From Deinococcus humi (lineage in GTDB: Bacteria > Deinococcota > Deinococci > Deinococcales > Deinococcaceae), in the NCBI RefSeq assembly GCF_014201875.1, contig NZ_JACHFL010000004.1, positions 62,001-126,000 on the forward strand: a stretch of DNA of 64,000 nucleotides, written 5' to 3'. This document shows positions 25,430 to 33,774 of the stretch, piece by piece; the first letter of the stretch is position 1; every line of letters starts with the position of its first letter. The notes beneath the pieces were generated by a model. The model did not search any database. It was given only the letters and a program-made list of their open reading frames with translations, and was not told the DNA's origin. The position numbers were made by a program, and so were the translations under genes.

Positions 25430-27867
25430 CGATCACGCCGAAGGCCGCTGTCTTTCACATGATCGGCAACGCCCATATAGACCCGGTGTGGCTGTGGAAC
25501 TGGCAGGAAGGGTACCAGGAGATCAAGGCCACCTACCGCTCTGCGCTCGACCATCTCGCGGAACATCCAGGGTTTGTCTTCACGGCGTCATCGGCGGCCC
25601 ATCACGCCTGGATCGCCGACAACGAGCCGGAAATGTTCGAGGAGATCCGGACGCGAGTCGCGGAGGGACGTTGGGCCCTGGTCGGCGGCTGGTGGGTCCA
25701 GGCCGACTGCAATCTCCCGAGTGGCGAAGGCTTTGTGCGCCAGGGACTGTATGGACAGCGTTTCTTTCACGCACAGTTCGGACGGACTGCCGACACCGGT
25801 TACAATCCTGACTCGTTTGGGCACGCTGGAACGCTGCCGCAGATCCTGCTCAAAAGTGGACTGACGCGATACACCTTTATGCGGCCCGGACCGCACGAAC
25901 AGGCACTGCCCGCCCGACTGTTCTGGTGGGAGGGGCCTGACGGCTCCCGGGTCCTGACCTTCCGGATTCCCTACGAGTATTGTACCTGGGGCAAAGACCT
26001 TGAAGCGCACATTCGCAAATGCACCACCGAGCTCAGCGGCAGCGTCTCCGAGCTGATGTGTTTTTATGGCGTCGGAAATCACGGGGGTGGCCCCACCACC
26101 GAGAACCTCGCGTCCATCGCGCGCCTGAATGGGGCGGCCGACCTTCCAGAGTTGCGCCTGAGCGCTCCGTCGCAGTATTTCGATGCCGTGCAGGACGCTA
26201 GCGTGCCGGTGTGGATCAACGAGCTGCAGCATCACGCGGTCGGCTGCTACGCCGCGCACTCAGGCGTCAAACGCTGGAACCGCGCGGCTGAGCTCGCGTT
26301 GGTGCGCGCCGAGAAGATCGCCGCACTGTCCACAGCCCTGACCGGCCTCCCGTACCCCCACGCCGATCTGGAGCGCGCCTGGAAACGGGTGTTGTTCAAT
26401 CAGTTTCACGACATTCTGGCAGGCACCTCGATTGAGAGTGCCTACGAGGACGCCCGCAATGAGTACGGTGAGGCGCTGGCGACCGCCCAGCACCTCACGA
26501 ATGCGGCCCTGCAGCGAATCAGCTGGCGCGTGACGGTGCCGCGCGTGGAGGGGAGCAAACCGTACGTGGTCTTTAACCCGCACCCCTGGGCGACGCGCGT
26601 TCCCATCGAACACGAAACGGGCGGTGTCCCCGAAGAGTTCACGGTGACTGATGACAGCGGCCAGCCGGTGCCAGCACAGCGCGTGCGCTCGGAAGCGACG
26701 GTCACCGGCTGGCGTAAGCGCCTGACGTGGATGGCCGAATTGCCGCCCTTCGGGTACCGCACCTACACGGTCCGGCCCGAAGCCGGGCCTGAAACCTTGC
26801 AGGTCGACGCGAGCGACCTACATCTGGAGAATGCCGCGTTCCGGCTGGAGATCGATCCCCAGACCGGCGGCATCGCGCGTCTGCTCGACAAACGCAGCGG
26901 AGCGGAGGTCTTCAGCGACACGGCTGCGTTCGGGACTGTCATGGACGATCCATCTGACACCTGGAGTCACGCGCTGCTGCGCTACGACGCTGTTGTCGGC
27001 CGGTTCGCAGACGCGACAAGCGCCGTCTTGGAGCACGGTCCGGTCCGAAGCACCATCCGCACCGTCAGCCGCTTCGGGCGCAGTACCCTCACGCAGGACT
27101 ACATCCTGTACGCCGCCCAGCCACACATCGAGGTGCGCGTCCGGGTGGACTGGCACGAACAGCACCGGGTGCTGAAGCTGAATTTTCCCACACACCTTCA
27201 CTTCCCAGAAGCGACCTTCGAAGCGCCCTACGGCGTCACCACCCGTCCCACCACCGGCGATGAACAACCCGGGCAACGCTGGATCGATCTGAGCGGGGTC
27301 CACCGGCCCAGCGGCGTCATCCGCGGGTTGAGTTTGATCAATGACGCCAAATACAGTTACCACGCGCTGGACGCCGACATCGGGCTGACGGTCCTGCGCT
27401 CTCCAGTCATTGCCCATCACGACCCCTACGTCCCTTCCGAGGGCGGCGACTACCGTTTCATGGATCAGGGTGAGCAGCAGTTCACGTACTGGCTCTATCC
27501 GCACGCCGGCACCTGGAGAGACGCTGGGACACCCCGCGAAGCGGCTGTGTTCACCGAGCGGCCACTGGTGATTCCAGAGACCTACCATGATGGTCCGTTC
27601 GCCCCTGCCGCGTCCTTCATGCAGGTCGAGCCGGCCAACGCGCAGATCACGGTCTTCAAACGCGCCGAGAACAATCACGGTTACGTGCTCCGTCTGGTGG
27701 AGACCCAGGGCCGTCCCATCCGCGCCCAGGTGGACCTGCCCCTTCTGACCTGTAGTTTTGAGACTGAGCTCGGTGCGTTCGAAATCAAAACGGTCTTGAT
27801 CCCTGATAGTGGGGGGCCGGCACAGGTGATCAACCTGACAGAACTTGAGGTGCTGGGTCAGACCTGA
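25426..27867 (+). CDS. GH38 alpha-mannosidase
   Basis: The 813-residue enzyme has MIGNAHIDPVWLWNWQEG (zinc ligands H17 and D19), the nucleophile D129 in GYNPDSFGHAGTLPQ, and FNQFHDILAGTS. It is clearly paralogous to the GH38 at 14.7 kb; the two share most motifs and domain layout. No signal peptide is visible. It is the last gene of the kinase-isomerase-mannosidase operon, starting inside the SIS stop. Products would feed the adjacent kinase. Confidence 0.9.
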   Translation: MTITPKAAVFHMIGNAHIDPVWLWNWQEGYQEIKATYRSALDHLAEHPGFVFTASSAAHHAWIADNEPEMFEEIRTRVAEGRWALVGGWWVQADCNLPSGEGFVRQGLYGQRFFHAQFGRTADTGYNPDSFGHAGTLPQILLKSGLTRYTFMRPGPHEQALPARLFWWEGPDGSRVLTFRIPYEYCTWGKDLEAHIRKCTTELSGSVSELMCFYGVGNHGGGPTTENLASIARLNGAADLPELRLSAPSQYFDAVQDASVPVWINELQHHAVGCYAAHSGVKRWNRAAELALVRAEKIAALSTALTGLPYPHADLERAWKRVLFNQFHDILAGTSIESAYEDARNEYGEALATAQHLTNAALQRISWRVTVPRVEGSKPYVVFNPHPWATRVPIEHETGGVPEEFTVTDDSGQPVPAQRVRSEATVTGWRKRLTWMAELPPFGYRTYTVRPEAGPETLQVDASDLHLENAAFRLEIDPQTGGIARLLDKRSGAEVFSDTAAFGTVMDDPSDTWSHALLRYDAVVGRFADATSAVLEHGPVRSTIRTVSRFGRSTLTQDYILYAAQPHIEVRVRVDWHEQHRVLKLNFPTHLHFPEATFEAPYGVTTRPTTGDEQPGQRWIDLSGVHRPSGVIRGLSLINDAKYSYHALDADIGLTVLRSPVIAHHDPYVPSEGGDYRFMDQGEQQFTYWLYPHAGTWRDAGTPREAAVFTERPLVIPETYHDGPFAPAASFMQVEPANAQITVFKRAENNHGYVLRLVETQGRPIRAQVDLPLLTCSFETELGAFEIKTVLIPDSGGPAQVINLTELEVLGQT

Positions 27868-28211
27868 AACAGCTTGAGAACCTGAAAAGGTGCCAAGGAC
27901 AGGCCTGAAGCTCAGACACAGGTGTCCGCACAGAGCTGGGTGACGGCGGACGTAACGCGGGGACGCTACCGTGTTGTTTCAGGCACTCGTTGATTTGCAC
28001 CAAATCTGTAAAAAGCGGCTTGAGGTTGTTGCAGAGATGCACGCTGCCAGGACATGGAATCTGCCCAGCGTCAATGGCGGCCGTTCCAGATCCTGTCCCA
28101 GCCGACGGAATCTTCACGACCACACGAAGGATCGTTCGACGACCCACCGTTTCGCCCCGAGGATAAACCCTCGCCCTCCCAGCTTGCAGCCGCGCCGCGT
28201 AGACTTCCGGC
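27868..28211. other. Intergenic region, no gene recognised
   Basis: The 344 bases between the GH38 stop and the molybdopterin oxidoreductase hold no frame with coding character and no clear terminator. They mark the boundary between the compact glycan locus and the looser region to the right. Confidence 0.5.
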
Positions 28212-30287
28212 ATGACCGCCTCTGTTCCCACGCGCGACGTGCTGCTCACCTGCCCGCTGGATTGCCCCGATGCCTGCCGCCTGCGGGTCACGCTCGGGCG
28301 GGGTGAGGACGGACAGGAACGCATGCTGAAGGTCACGGGAGACGCCGGACACCCCTACACCCGCGGCTTTGCCTGTGCCAAGACGGTGCATTACCCCGCG
28401 CGGGCCAACCATCCGGACCGGCCCCTGTACCCGCTGCGGCGCGTGAATCCGAAGACTGATGCCGAGCCGGTGTTCGAGCGCGTGAGCTGGGACGCGGCGC
28501 TCGACGACATCGCCGCCCGCTTGAGGACGTTGCTGGACACCCGCGGCCCGCAGAGCATCCTGCGCTACAATTACGCCGGGACCATGGGCCTGATGGAGGG
28601 TGCGCACGTGCACGCGCTGTTCCGCGCCCTGGGCACCCCGGAACTGGACGAAACGATCTGCGCCACCGCCGGCACCGAGGCCTGGGCCATGGGCTACGGC
28701 GCGCGCTACGCGGTTGATCCGGCAGACGTGCGCCGCGCCCGGCTGATCGTGTTGTGGGGGATCAACAGCTTGAGCACCCACAGCCACCTGACGCCCGAGC
28801 TCACGGCGGCCCGCAAGGCCGGGGCCAGGATCATCTGCATCGATCCGTACCGCAATCGCAGTGCCGCCTACGCCGACACGCACCTCAAGATCCGTCCTGG
28901 CAGCGACGCCGCGTTGGCGCTGGGCGTGATGCACGAGCTGTTCGCCCACGGCTGGACCGACGATGCATACATCGCCGAGGCGACCGAGGGCATCGAGGAG
29001 CTGCGTGAAGCTGCCCTTGGGTGGACGCCGCAGCGCACGGCCGCCACCACCGGTCTGAGCGTGCAGGATGTGCAGGACCTCGCACGCGCCATCGGGACCA
29101 CCCGGCCCACCTACATTCGGGTCGGCTACGGCATGACCCGCCACGAATACGGCGGAACCAACCTGCGCGCCGTCACCCTGATCTCCGCGCTGACCGGCGA
29201 CTGGCGCGTGCCAGGCGGCGGCTGCGTCCTGAGCAGCAGCGGGGCGTTCAAGCTCAACCGCACGCAGCTGGGCGCGGCCCACCTGATCCGCAAGGAGACA
29301 CCGCACATCAACATGAATGCCTTCTCGGACGCCCTGAAGCCCGCGGCCGGGCTGGGCGCCACGTTGATCTACAACTGCAACCCGGCGGTGGTTGCCCCAG
29401 ATTCGGGCAGCGTGCGCGCCGGCCTGCAGCGCGCCGACCTGCTGGTGGTGGTGCTGGAACAGGCCATGACCGAGACGGCCCGGCTGGCCGATTACGTGCT
29501 GCCCGCCACGACGTTTGCCGAACACGCCGACGTGTACACGAGTTACGGCCACCACTGGCTGGGCTACAACCCGGCAGAATTGGAGGCCCCCGGCGAGGCG
29601 AGGCCCAACTCCTGGGTCTTTCAGCAGCTGGCCCGCCGCCTGGGCGTGACCGAGCCGAGCGTGTACTGGAGTGTAGATGACCTGCTGGAGGCCGTACTGG
29701 ACAGCGGCCACCCGTATCTAACCGGTGTGACCCCCGAGAGGGTGAGAGCCGAGGGCAGCGTGCGCCTGAATCTGCCCACGCCCTTCTTGCCGTATGCCCA
29801 CGGGGCGGAGACCCCCAGTGGCCGGGTGCAGCTTGCGCCCGCGCCGGTTCACCGCGAGGCGCAGGCCGCGCTGAATGACGTCTATCCCCTGCGGCTGCTC
29901 ACCCCGCCAGCGCATCACTTCCTGAACAGCACCTACGGCAACCTGCCCAACCTCAACCGCGCCGAGGGCGGCGAGCCCCAGCTCCTGATCCATCCTGACG
30001 ACGCGCAGGCGGCCGGGCTGAGCGATGGGGCCTACGCCGCGCTGGAATCTGAGGTGGGCCAGGTGCAGCGCCGCGTGCGGGTGACCGGGGCAACGCAGCC
30101 AGGCGTGGTGGTCGTGGAGGGGACATGGTGGGGCCTGTCGGCGCCGGACGGCCAGAGCATCAATACCCTGACCGCCCAGACCCTCACCGACCTGGGCGGG
30201 GGCAGCACCTTCCACAACACGCGGGTGCGGGTGCGGCCCGTCGGGGCCGCTGGGGACAGCAGCACGGCGACGGACCAGGGCTCCTGA
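28212..30287 (+). CDS. Molybdopterin-dependent oxidoreductase with N-terminal 4Fe-4S site
   Basis: The 691-residue protein begins with a [4Fe-4S]-binding Cys set (C14, C18, C22, C55 in TCPLDCPDAC...GFACAK), followed by the molybdopterin oxidoreductase core (SWDAALDDIA, YAGTMGLMEG, LWGINSLSTHSH, IDPYRNRSA) and a C-terminal molybdopterin dinucleotide-binding domain (LLTPPAHHFLNST, LIHPDDAQAAGL). No twin-arginine signal is present, so it is cytoplasmic. It resembles stand-alone formate-dehydrogenase/BisC-like enzymes of unknown substrate. No partner subunit gene is next to it. Confidence 0.88.
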   Translation: MTASVPTRDVLLTCPLDCPDACRLRVTLGRGEDGQERMLKVTGDAGHPYTRGFACAKTVHYPARANHPDRPLYPLRRVNPKTDAEPVFERVSWDAALDDIAARLRTLLDTRGPQSILRYNYAGTMGLMEGAHVHALFRALGTPELDETICATAGTEAWAMGYGARYAVDPADVRRARLIVLWGINSLSTHSHLTPELTAARKAGARIICIDPYRNRSAAYADTHLKIRPGSDAALALGVMHELFAHGWTDDAYIAEATEGIEELREAALGWTPQRTAATTGLSVQDVQDLARAIGTTRPTYIRVGYGMTRHEYGGTNLRAVTLISALTGDWRVPGGGCVLSSSGAFKLNRTQLGAAHLIRKETPHINMNAFSDALKPAAGLGATLIYNCNPAVVAPDSGSVRAGLQRADLLVVVLEQAMTETARLADYVLPATTFAEHADVYTSYGHHWLGYNPAELEAPGEARPNSWVFQQLARRLGVTEPSVYWSVDDLLEAVLDSGHPYLTGVTPERVRAEGSVRLNLPTPFLPYAHGAETPSGRVQLAPAPVHREAQAALNDVYPLRLLTPPAHHFLNSTYGNLPNLNRAEGGEPQLLIHPDDAQAAGLSDGAYAALESEVGQVQRRVRVTGATQPGVVVVEGTWWGLSAPDGQSINTLTAQTLTDLGGGSTFHNTRVRVRPVGAAGDSSTATDQGS

Positions 30288-30584
30288 CCGGCGAGAGCCA
30301 TGTGACCCGCCTAACCCGCCTCAGGCCGGCAGTCCTCGCGCCTCAAGTCATTTCGGTGGCGATGATTCTCCCAGGATCAGCCACAGGTGTCAGGCGGTCG
30401 CAGGCAGATGGGCGGCTTTCTCCTGGGCACATTCCTTCTTCAGGAGAGCGTTCCTCGGCATGAACCTCCAGCCCTGGCAGGCAACAGGTATGGGACAGGC
30501 GCTGCTCAGAGGAGATTTCAGGTCAGAGCAGCGCGTAACCCTGGCCACCTGAGGCTCAATCCGATGAGGTGAGGGCTGTGCCTA
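30288..30584. other. Intergenic region, no gene recognised
   Basis: About 300 bases after the molybdoenzyme hold no convincing reading frame or repeat. Base composition is similar to the neighbouring genes. Confidence 0.4.
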
Positions 30585-30652
30585 TTGACATAGACCTACT
30601 TGTAAGTAAAATAATAACAAGTCGGAACAGGATGCTGAAGGAGGATCAGGAT
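30585..30652 (+). promoter_or_regulatory. Promoter and palindromic operator of the Rrf2 regulator gene
   Basis: TTGACA at 30585-30590 is a consensus -35 box, followed after 18-19 bases by an AT-rich -10 region (AAATAAT, 30609-30615). The spacer contains a palindrome, TACTT-GT-AAGTA, at 30597-30608. A GGAGG ribosome-binding site lies eight bases before the start. An operator inside the spacer fits autorepression by the Rrf2 protein. Confidence 0.6.
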
Positions 30653-31063
30653 ATGAACAGTGACTATTCTATTGCCGTGCATGTCCTGGCCCTCCTGAAC
30701 GCCTTTCCTGAGCCGATGAGTTCCGAGGAGATGGCCGCAAGCGTCGGCGTCAATCCGGTGGTGGTGAGGAATGTGGTGGGGCACCTCAGGCGGGCGGGCC
30801 TGCTCGACACCCAGCGGGGAGTGCCCGGAGCCAGATTGACCCGGTCAGCGTCGCAAATCACGCTGCTGGACATCTACCGGGCCGTCGGAGCGCCGGATTC
30901 AGTCCTGAAGCTGCATCAGAAAGCCAACCCGGCCTGCCCGGTAGGAGCACGCATTCAGGGCGTGCTGGACGCGGTCTTTGAACAGGCTCAGGCAGCCATG
31001 GAGGCGCGTTTGGCCCTGGTCCGGCTCTCGGACGTCACGACAGCCATAGCTCAGGTGAGCTGA
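30653..31063 (+). CDS. Rrf2-family transcriptional regulator
   Basis: The 136-residue protein has an N-terminal winged helix (NSDYSIAVHVLALL, SSEEMAASVGVNPVVVRNVVGHLRRAGLL) and the Rrf2 wing and dimerisation helix. Only one Cys is visible (in NPACPVG), so it lacks the three-Cys Fe-S site of IscR/NsrR. It is closer to YwnA/HypR-like members, which respond to redox or electrophile stress. The start at 30653 has an excellent ribosome-binding site. The next gene on the same strand is a QorB-like reductase, a likely target. Confidence 0.85.
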   Translation: MNSDYSIAVHVLALLNAFPEPMSSEEMAASVGVNPVVVRNVVGHLRRAGLLDTQRGVPGARLTRSASQITLLDIYRAVGAPDSVLKLHQKANPACPVGARIQGVLDAVFEQAQAAMEARLALVRLSDVTTAIAQVS

Positions 31064-31102
31064 GTCAGTTCGATTTTTTTGGCCTGAGCTGTAGATTTTT
31101 TT
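31048..31102 (+). terminator. Terminator after the Rrf2 gene
   Basis: AGCTCAGG (31048-31055), overlapping the 3' end of the gene, pairs exactly with CCTGAGCT (31083-31090), which is followed by a seven-T run. A shorter hairpin (AGCTCA/TGAGCT) followed by another T run is also possible. It separates the regulator from the reductase gene. Confidence 0.55.
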
Positions 31103-31171
31103 ATTACACCACCCCCTGTACAGTTTCGCCCTCTCGTCGCTGGTCCAGCGTACTGGACCCCAGGAGTCACC

Positions 31172-32032
31172 ATGTCCAACCGTCTGATCGCCGTCACCGG
31201 AGCCACCGGCCATCTCGGTCAACTCACCATCTCGGCCATGCTGGAGCATGGGGTGCCCCCCCAGGAGATCGTGGCGTTGGTGCGCGACCCTGCCAAGGCC
31301 GAAGCTCTGACCGCCCAGGGCGTGCAGGTGCGGCAGGCCGACTACACACAGCCGCAGACGCTGGACGCGGCGCTGAAGGGCGTAAGCCACCTGCTTCTGA
31401 TTTCGTCCAGCGATTTCAACGATCGCGTGGGCCAGCACCGCAATGTGGTGGACGCCGCCGCACGGGCAGGGGTGAAGCTGCTGGCGTATACCAGTCTGCT
31501 GCGGGCCGATACCTCCGCGATGATTCTGGCGGGCGATCACAAGGCCACCGAGGAGCTGATTCGCGCCTCCGGCCTGCCCTTCGTCTTTCTACGGAACGGC
31601 TGGTATCTGGAGAATTACACCCCTGCCCAGGCCGCGCAACTCGGGGTCATCGCGGGGAGTGCGGGAGAAGGCCGGGTCAGCGCTGCGGCCCGGGCTGACT
31701 ATGCGGCAGCGGCGGCCACGGTCCTCAGTCAGCCCGGCCACGAGAACGCGGTCTACGAGCTGGGCGGCGATCAGGCCTTCACGCTCGCCGAGCTGGCGGC
31801 CGAGGTGCAGGCCCAAACAGGACGCCCGGTGAGCTATCAGGATATGCCGCAGCAGGCCTACGCTGAAATGTTGCGGGGAGTGGGCCTGCCCGCTGCTCTG
31901 GCCGACGTCCTTGCCGATTCTGACGCGCACCTCGCACAGGGCGAACTGTACACTGACCGCCACGATCTGAGCCGCCTGATCAGTCGGCCAACCACCACGC
32001 TGGCCGAAAGCGTTCGGGCGGCCCTGGCCTAA
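31172..32032 (+). CDS. NAD(P)-binding quinone oxidoreductase, QorB/NmrA-like
   Basis: The 286-residue protein has a Rossmann fold starting with AVTGATGHLGQ (residues 7-17), the NmrA/QOR2-type glycine pattern, and matches the length of E. coli QorB. SSSDFNDRVGQHRNVVDAA and YTSLLRAD are typical of the family. It should reduce quinones with NAD(P)H in the cytoplasm. In many bacteria such genes are controlled by adjacent redox-sensing regulators; here an Rrf2 protein precedes it. Confidence 0.85.
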   Translation: MSNRLIAVTGATGHLGQLTISAMLEHGVPPQEIVALVRDPAKAEALTAQGVQVRQADYTQPQTLDAALKGVSHLLLISSSDFNDRVGQHRNVVDAAARAGVKLLAYTSLLRADTSAMILAGDHKATEELIRASGLPFVFLRNGWYLENYTPAQAAQLGVIAGSAGEGRVSAAARADYAAAAATVLSQPGHENAVYELGGDQAFTLAELAAEVQAQTGRPVSYQDMPQQAYAEMLRGVGLPAALADVLADSDAHLAQGELYTDRHDLSRLISRPTTTLAESVRAALA

Positions 32033-32139
32033 GCGAGACCCTATCCATTGGCTGCGCTCCGCTTTGGAATGAACAGCGGTGTCATCGCAGGGAATCGTCT
32101 CCCCTGGCGGTAGATTGAAAACTCTGGGGCCTACGTTGC

Positions 32140-32554
32140 ATGCGACGCAGGCCTTGGACATTGCTTGCCCAGTTCCGCTTGGCAGACTTCAGGGTCACGG
32201 ACACCACTTCCAAGCGGAGCTGGGCGGCGACCGCGAGCGCCTGGGAGGATTTAGAGGCCGCGCAGATCATGGCGGGCGAGCGCTTCAGCCATAACCTGCT
32301 GTACGAGGCGATGTGGCAGGGGACGCCCGAGACGGTCTCCGCAGCAGGTGGCCGAGCACTGATGGGAAAGGGCTCAGACCCGCGAGGCGGCTATCTGGTT
32401 TAAGCGCGCTGCCCAGACAGCGGAGGCGGCCCTGCGCCTCCAAGAGGCTGAGAAGTGTAACCGGAGCGCTGCGGAGGCGTTCGAGGACGTAGGAGACCTG
32501 AACGCGGTGCGGAGGATTGCGGTCCGTCCCCCGTCCGCCCATTCCCTTCACTGA
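32140..32554 (+). pseudogene. Remnant of an ATPase/TPR transcriptional activator (BTAD or LuxR type)
   Basis: Frame 1 (from 32140) reads ASAWEDLEAAQIMAGERFSHNLLYEAMWQGTPETVS in consecutive segments, and a second frame continues with PQQVAEH, a stop, then WERAQTREAAIWFKRAAQ and AEAALRLQEAEKCNRSAAEAFE up to a stop at 32554. The order of motifs is that found between the ATPase lid and the TPR-like region of large BTAD/LuxR-type activators such as the one at 41-45 kb. At least one frameshift and one in-frame stop are needed to join the pieces. The N-terminal ATPase part and the C-terminus are gone. Confidence 0.6.
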
Positions 32555-32855
32555 ACCTGGTCGTCCGCAAGACCGGTTGGGTGGGCGGAGCATCAGGAAT
32601 TCAGCCGCCGCAAAGTGACGTTCTGTGTGGGCAAATAATTCCCTATCCTTGACGGCTGTTCTCGTCCCACAGGGTTTACGGCACGCCTCTACTCATCCTG
32701 AGTACCGTGGCCGGTGGGCAAACCCTGCACCGGGAGCGAAGGCCTGGCGAAATGTGACCTCACAAGAATGCGAAATGAACCCAACAATCTCCTGAAGGGA
32801 AGGATAAAAAACCACGTCCTGATCAATAAGACTGGCGCCAGTGCGGTGGACTGTC

Positions 32856-33356
32856 ATGTTAACCTTCGCATCTGCCATGAGCGAACTCCAGTCCAGCGAA
32901 GCCTTCAGCCGACTCCAGTTCTTTCGGAGCGAAGTGCAATTTGAGGCCGCGCAGCTCAACAACCGCATCAGCGCCTTTCTAACCGCACAGTCGTTTTTGC
33001 TGATCACCTACGGCTCGGCCATGAACAACAGCAACCCTGACTGGGGCACGTGGTTCCGCCTGGTGGCACCGCTGATCTTCGCGGCACTGGGCATCGCGCT
33101 GGCCGTGAACATCCGTCCCAGTATCCAGGCGTCACTGGAAGTCATCAAACACTGGCATGATAAGCAGCAGAACGTGATCGACACCCACGAGGAGTTGTCA
33201 GCCTACAACGTGAACGCCGGGGGCGGCATCACCGAGGATTCGGTTTCAACCCACAAGGGCCGCCGCTACGCCCTGACTACCCTGACCATCATGATCGGCG
33301 CGTGGTTGGTGCTCGGCGCAGTGTCGGTGGCGATGTTCGCACTAGGGCAGGGTTGA
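32856..33356 (+). CDS. Two-TM membrane protein, SLATT/RipA-like by architecture
   Basis: The 166-residue protein has an N-terminal amphipathic part, FRSEVQFEAAQLNNRISAFLTAQSFLLITYGSAM, then a hydrophobic segment at about 65-90, a cytoplasmic helical part, and a last hydrophobic segment at about 142-164. The QLNNRxxxFLTAQSFLxxxYG pattern resembles small membrane proteins of the RipA and SLATT-like kind. Function is unknown. A GGTGG box precedes the start at 32856; MSELQ at 32877 is an alternative. It stands alone. Confidence 0.6.
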   Translation: MLTFASAMSELQSSEAFSRLQFFRSEVQFEAAQLNNRISAFLTAQSFLLITYGSAMNNSNPDWGTWFRLVAPLIFAALGIALAVNIRPSIQASLEVIKHWHDKQQNVIDTHEELSAYNVNAGGGITEDSVSTHKGRRYALTTLTIMIGAWLVLGAVSVAMFALGQG

Positions 33357-33731
33357 CTGTTCTTTAGAGATCTTCCGGGGCCATTGAATAAGGCTACGCC
33401 GCACGGTTCCTGATCACCGTGTGGCTTTGCATCAAATCTGCTTTCCGCTCGGTCGCTCCTCTCCTCCCCCACTGACCCCGGAGGAGGCGCAACCAATGCA
33501 AACCAACAGCGTTCTGAAGAAAACGTGGTCAGAAGCCTTACAGCGAGCGGCCTGGAATTTGAGTCGCTTGCCTGCATAACCCTCCGCTGCTCCCTGACAG
33601 TCAGCAAAGAGCCACCCCGACCAATTGAGTTTCGCCCCCAGAAGCTCTTTTTCGGCAAACCCCGCGTCCATCAAGCGGACGGCGTCTTCGCACGACATGG
33701 GTGACCCCACCCGAACAACAGGCAATGAGAG
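33357..33731. other. Intergenic region, no gene recognised
   Basis: This stretch of about 375 bases lies between the membrane-protein gene and the terminator of the lipoprotein gene. A minus-strand frame (33432-33699) exists but has no ribosome-binding site or recognisable family. Confidence 0.4.
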
Positions 33732-33761
33732 AAAGCCCGACGCTTCGGCGCATCGGGCTTT
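33732..33761 (-). terminator. Intrinsic terminator of the Fn3 lipoprotein gene
   Basis: AAAGCCCGA and TCGGGCTTT form a perfect 9-bp stem with a 12-base loop, ending in a T-rich tail on both strands. It starts 14 bases beyond the stop of the minus-strand lipoprotein gene, so it terminates that transcript. Confidence 0.85.
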
Positions 33762-33774
33762 TCGTTCTTTACCG

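Noticed and set aside
33432..33699. Minus-strand frame starting MSCEDAVRLMDAGF
   Set aside because: It looks mildly coding but has no convincing ribosome-binding site, no recognisable family, and ends in low-complexity sequence.
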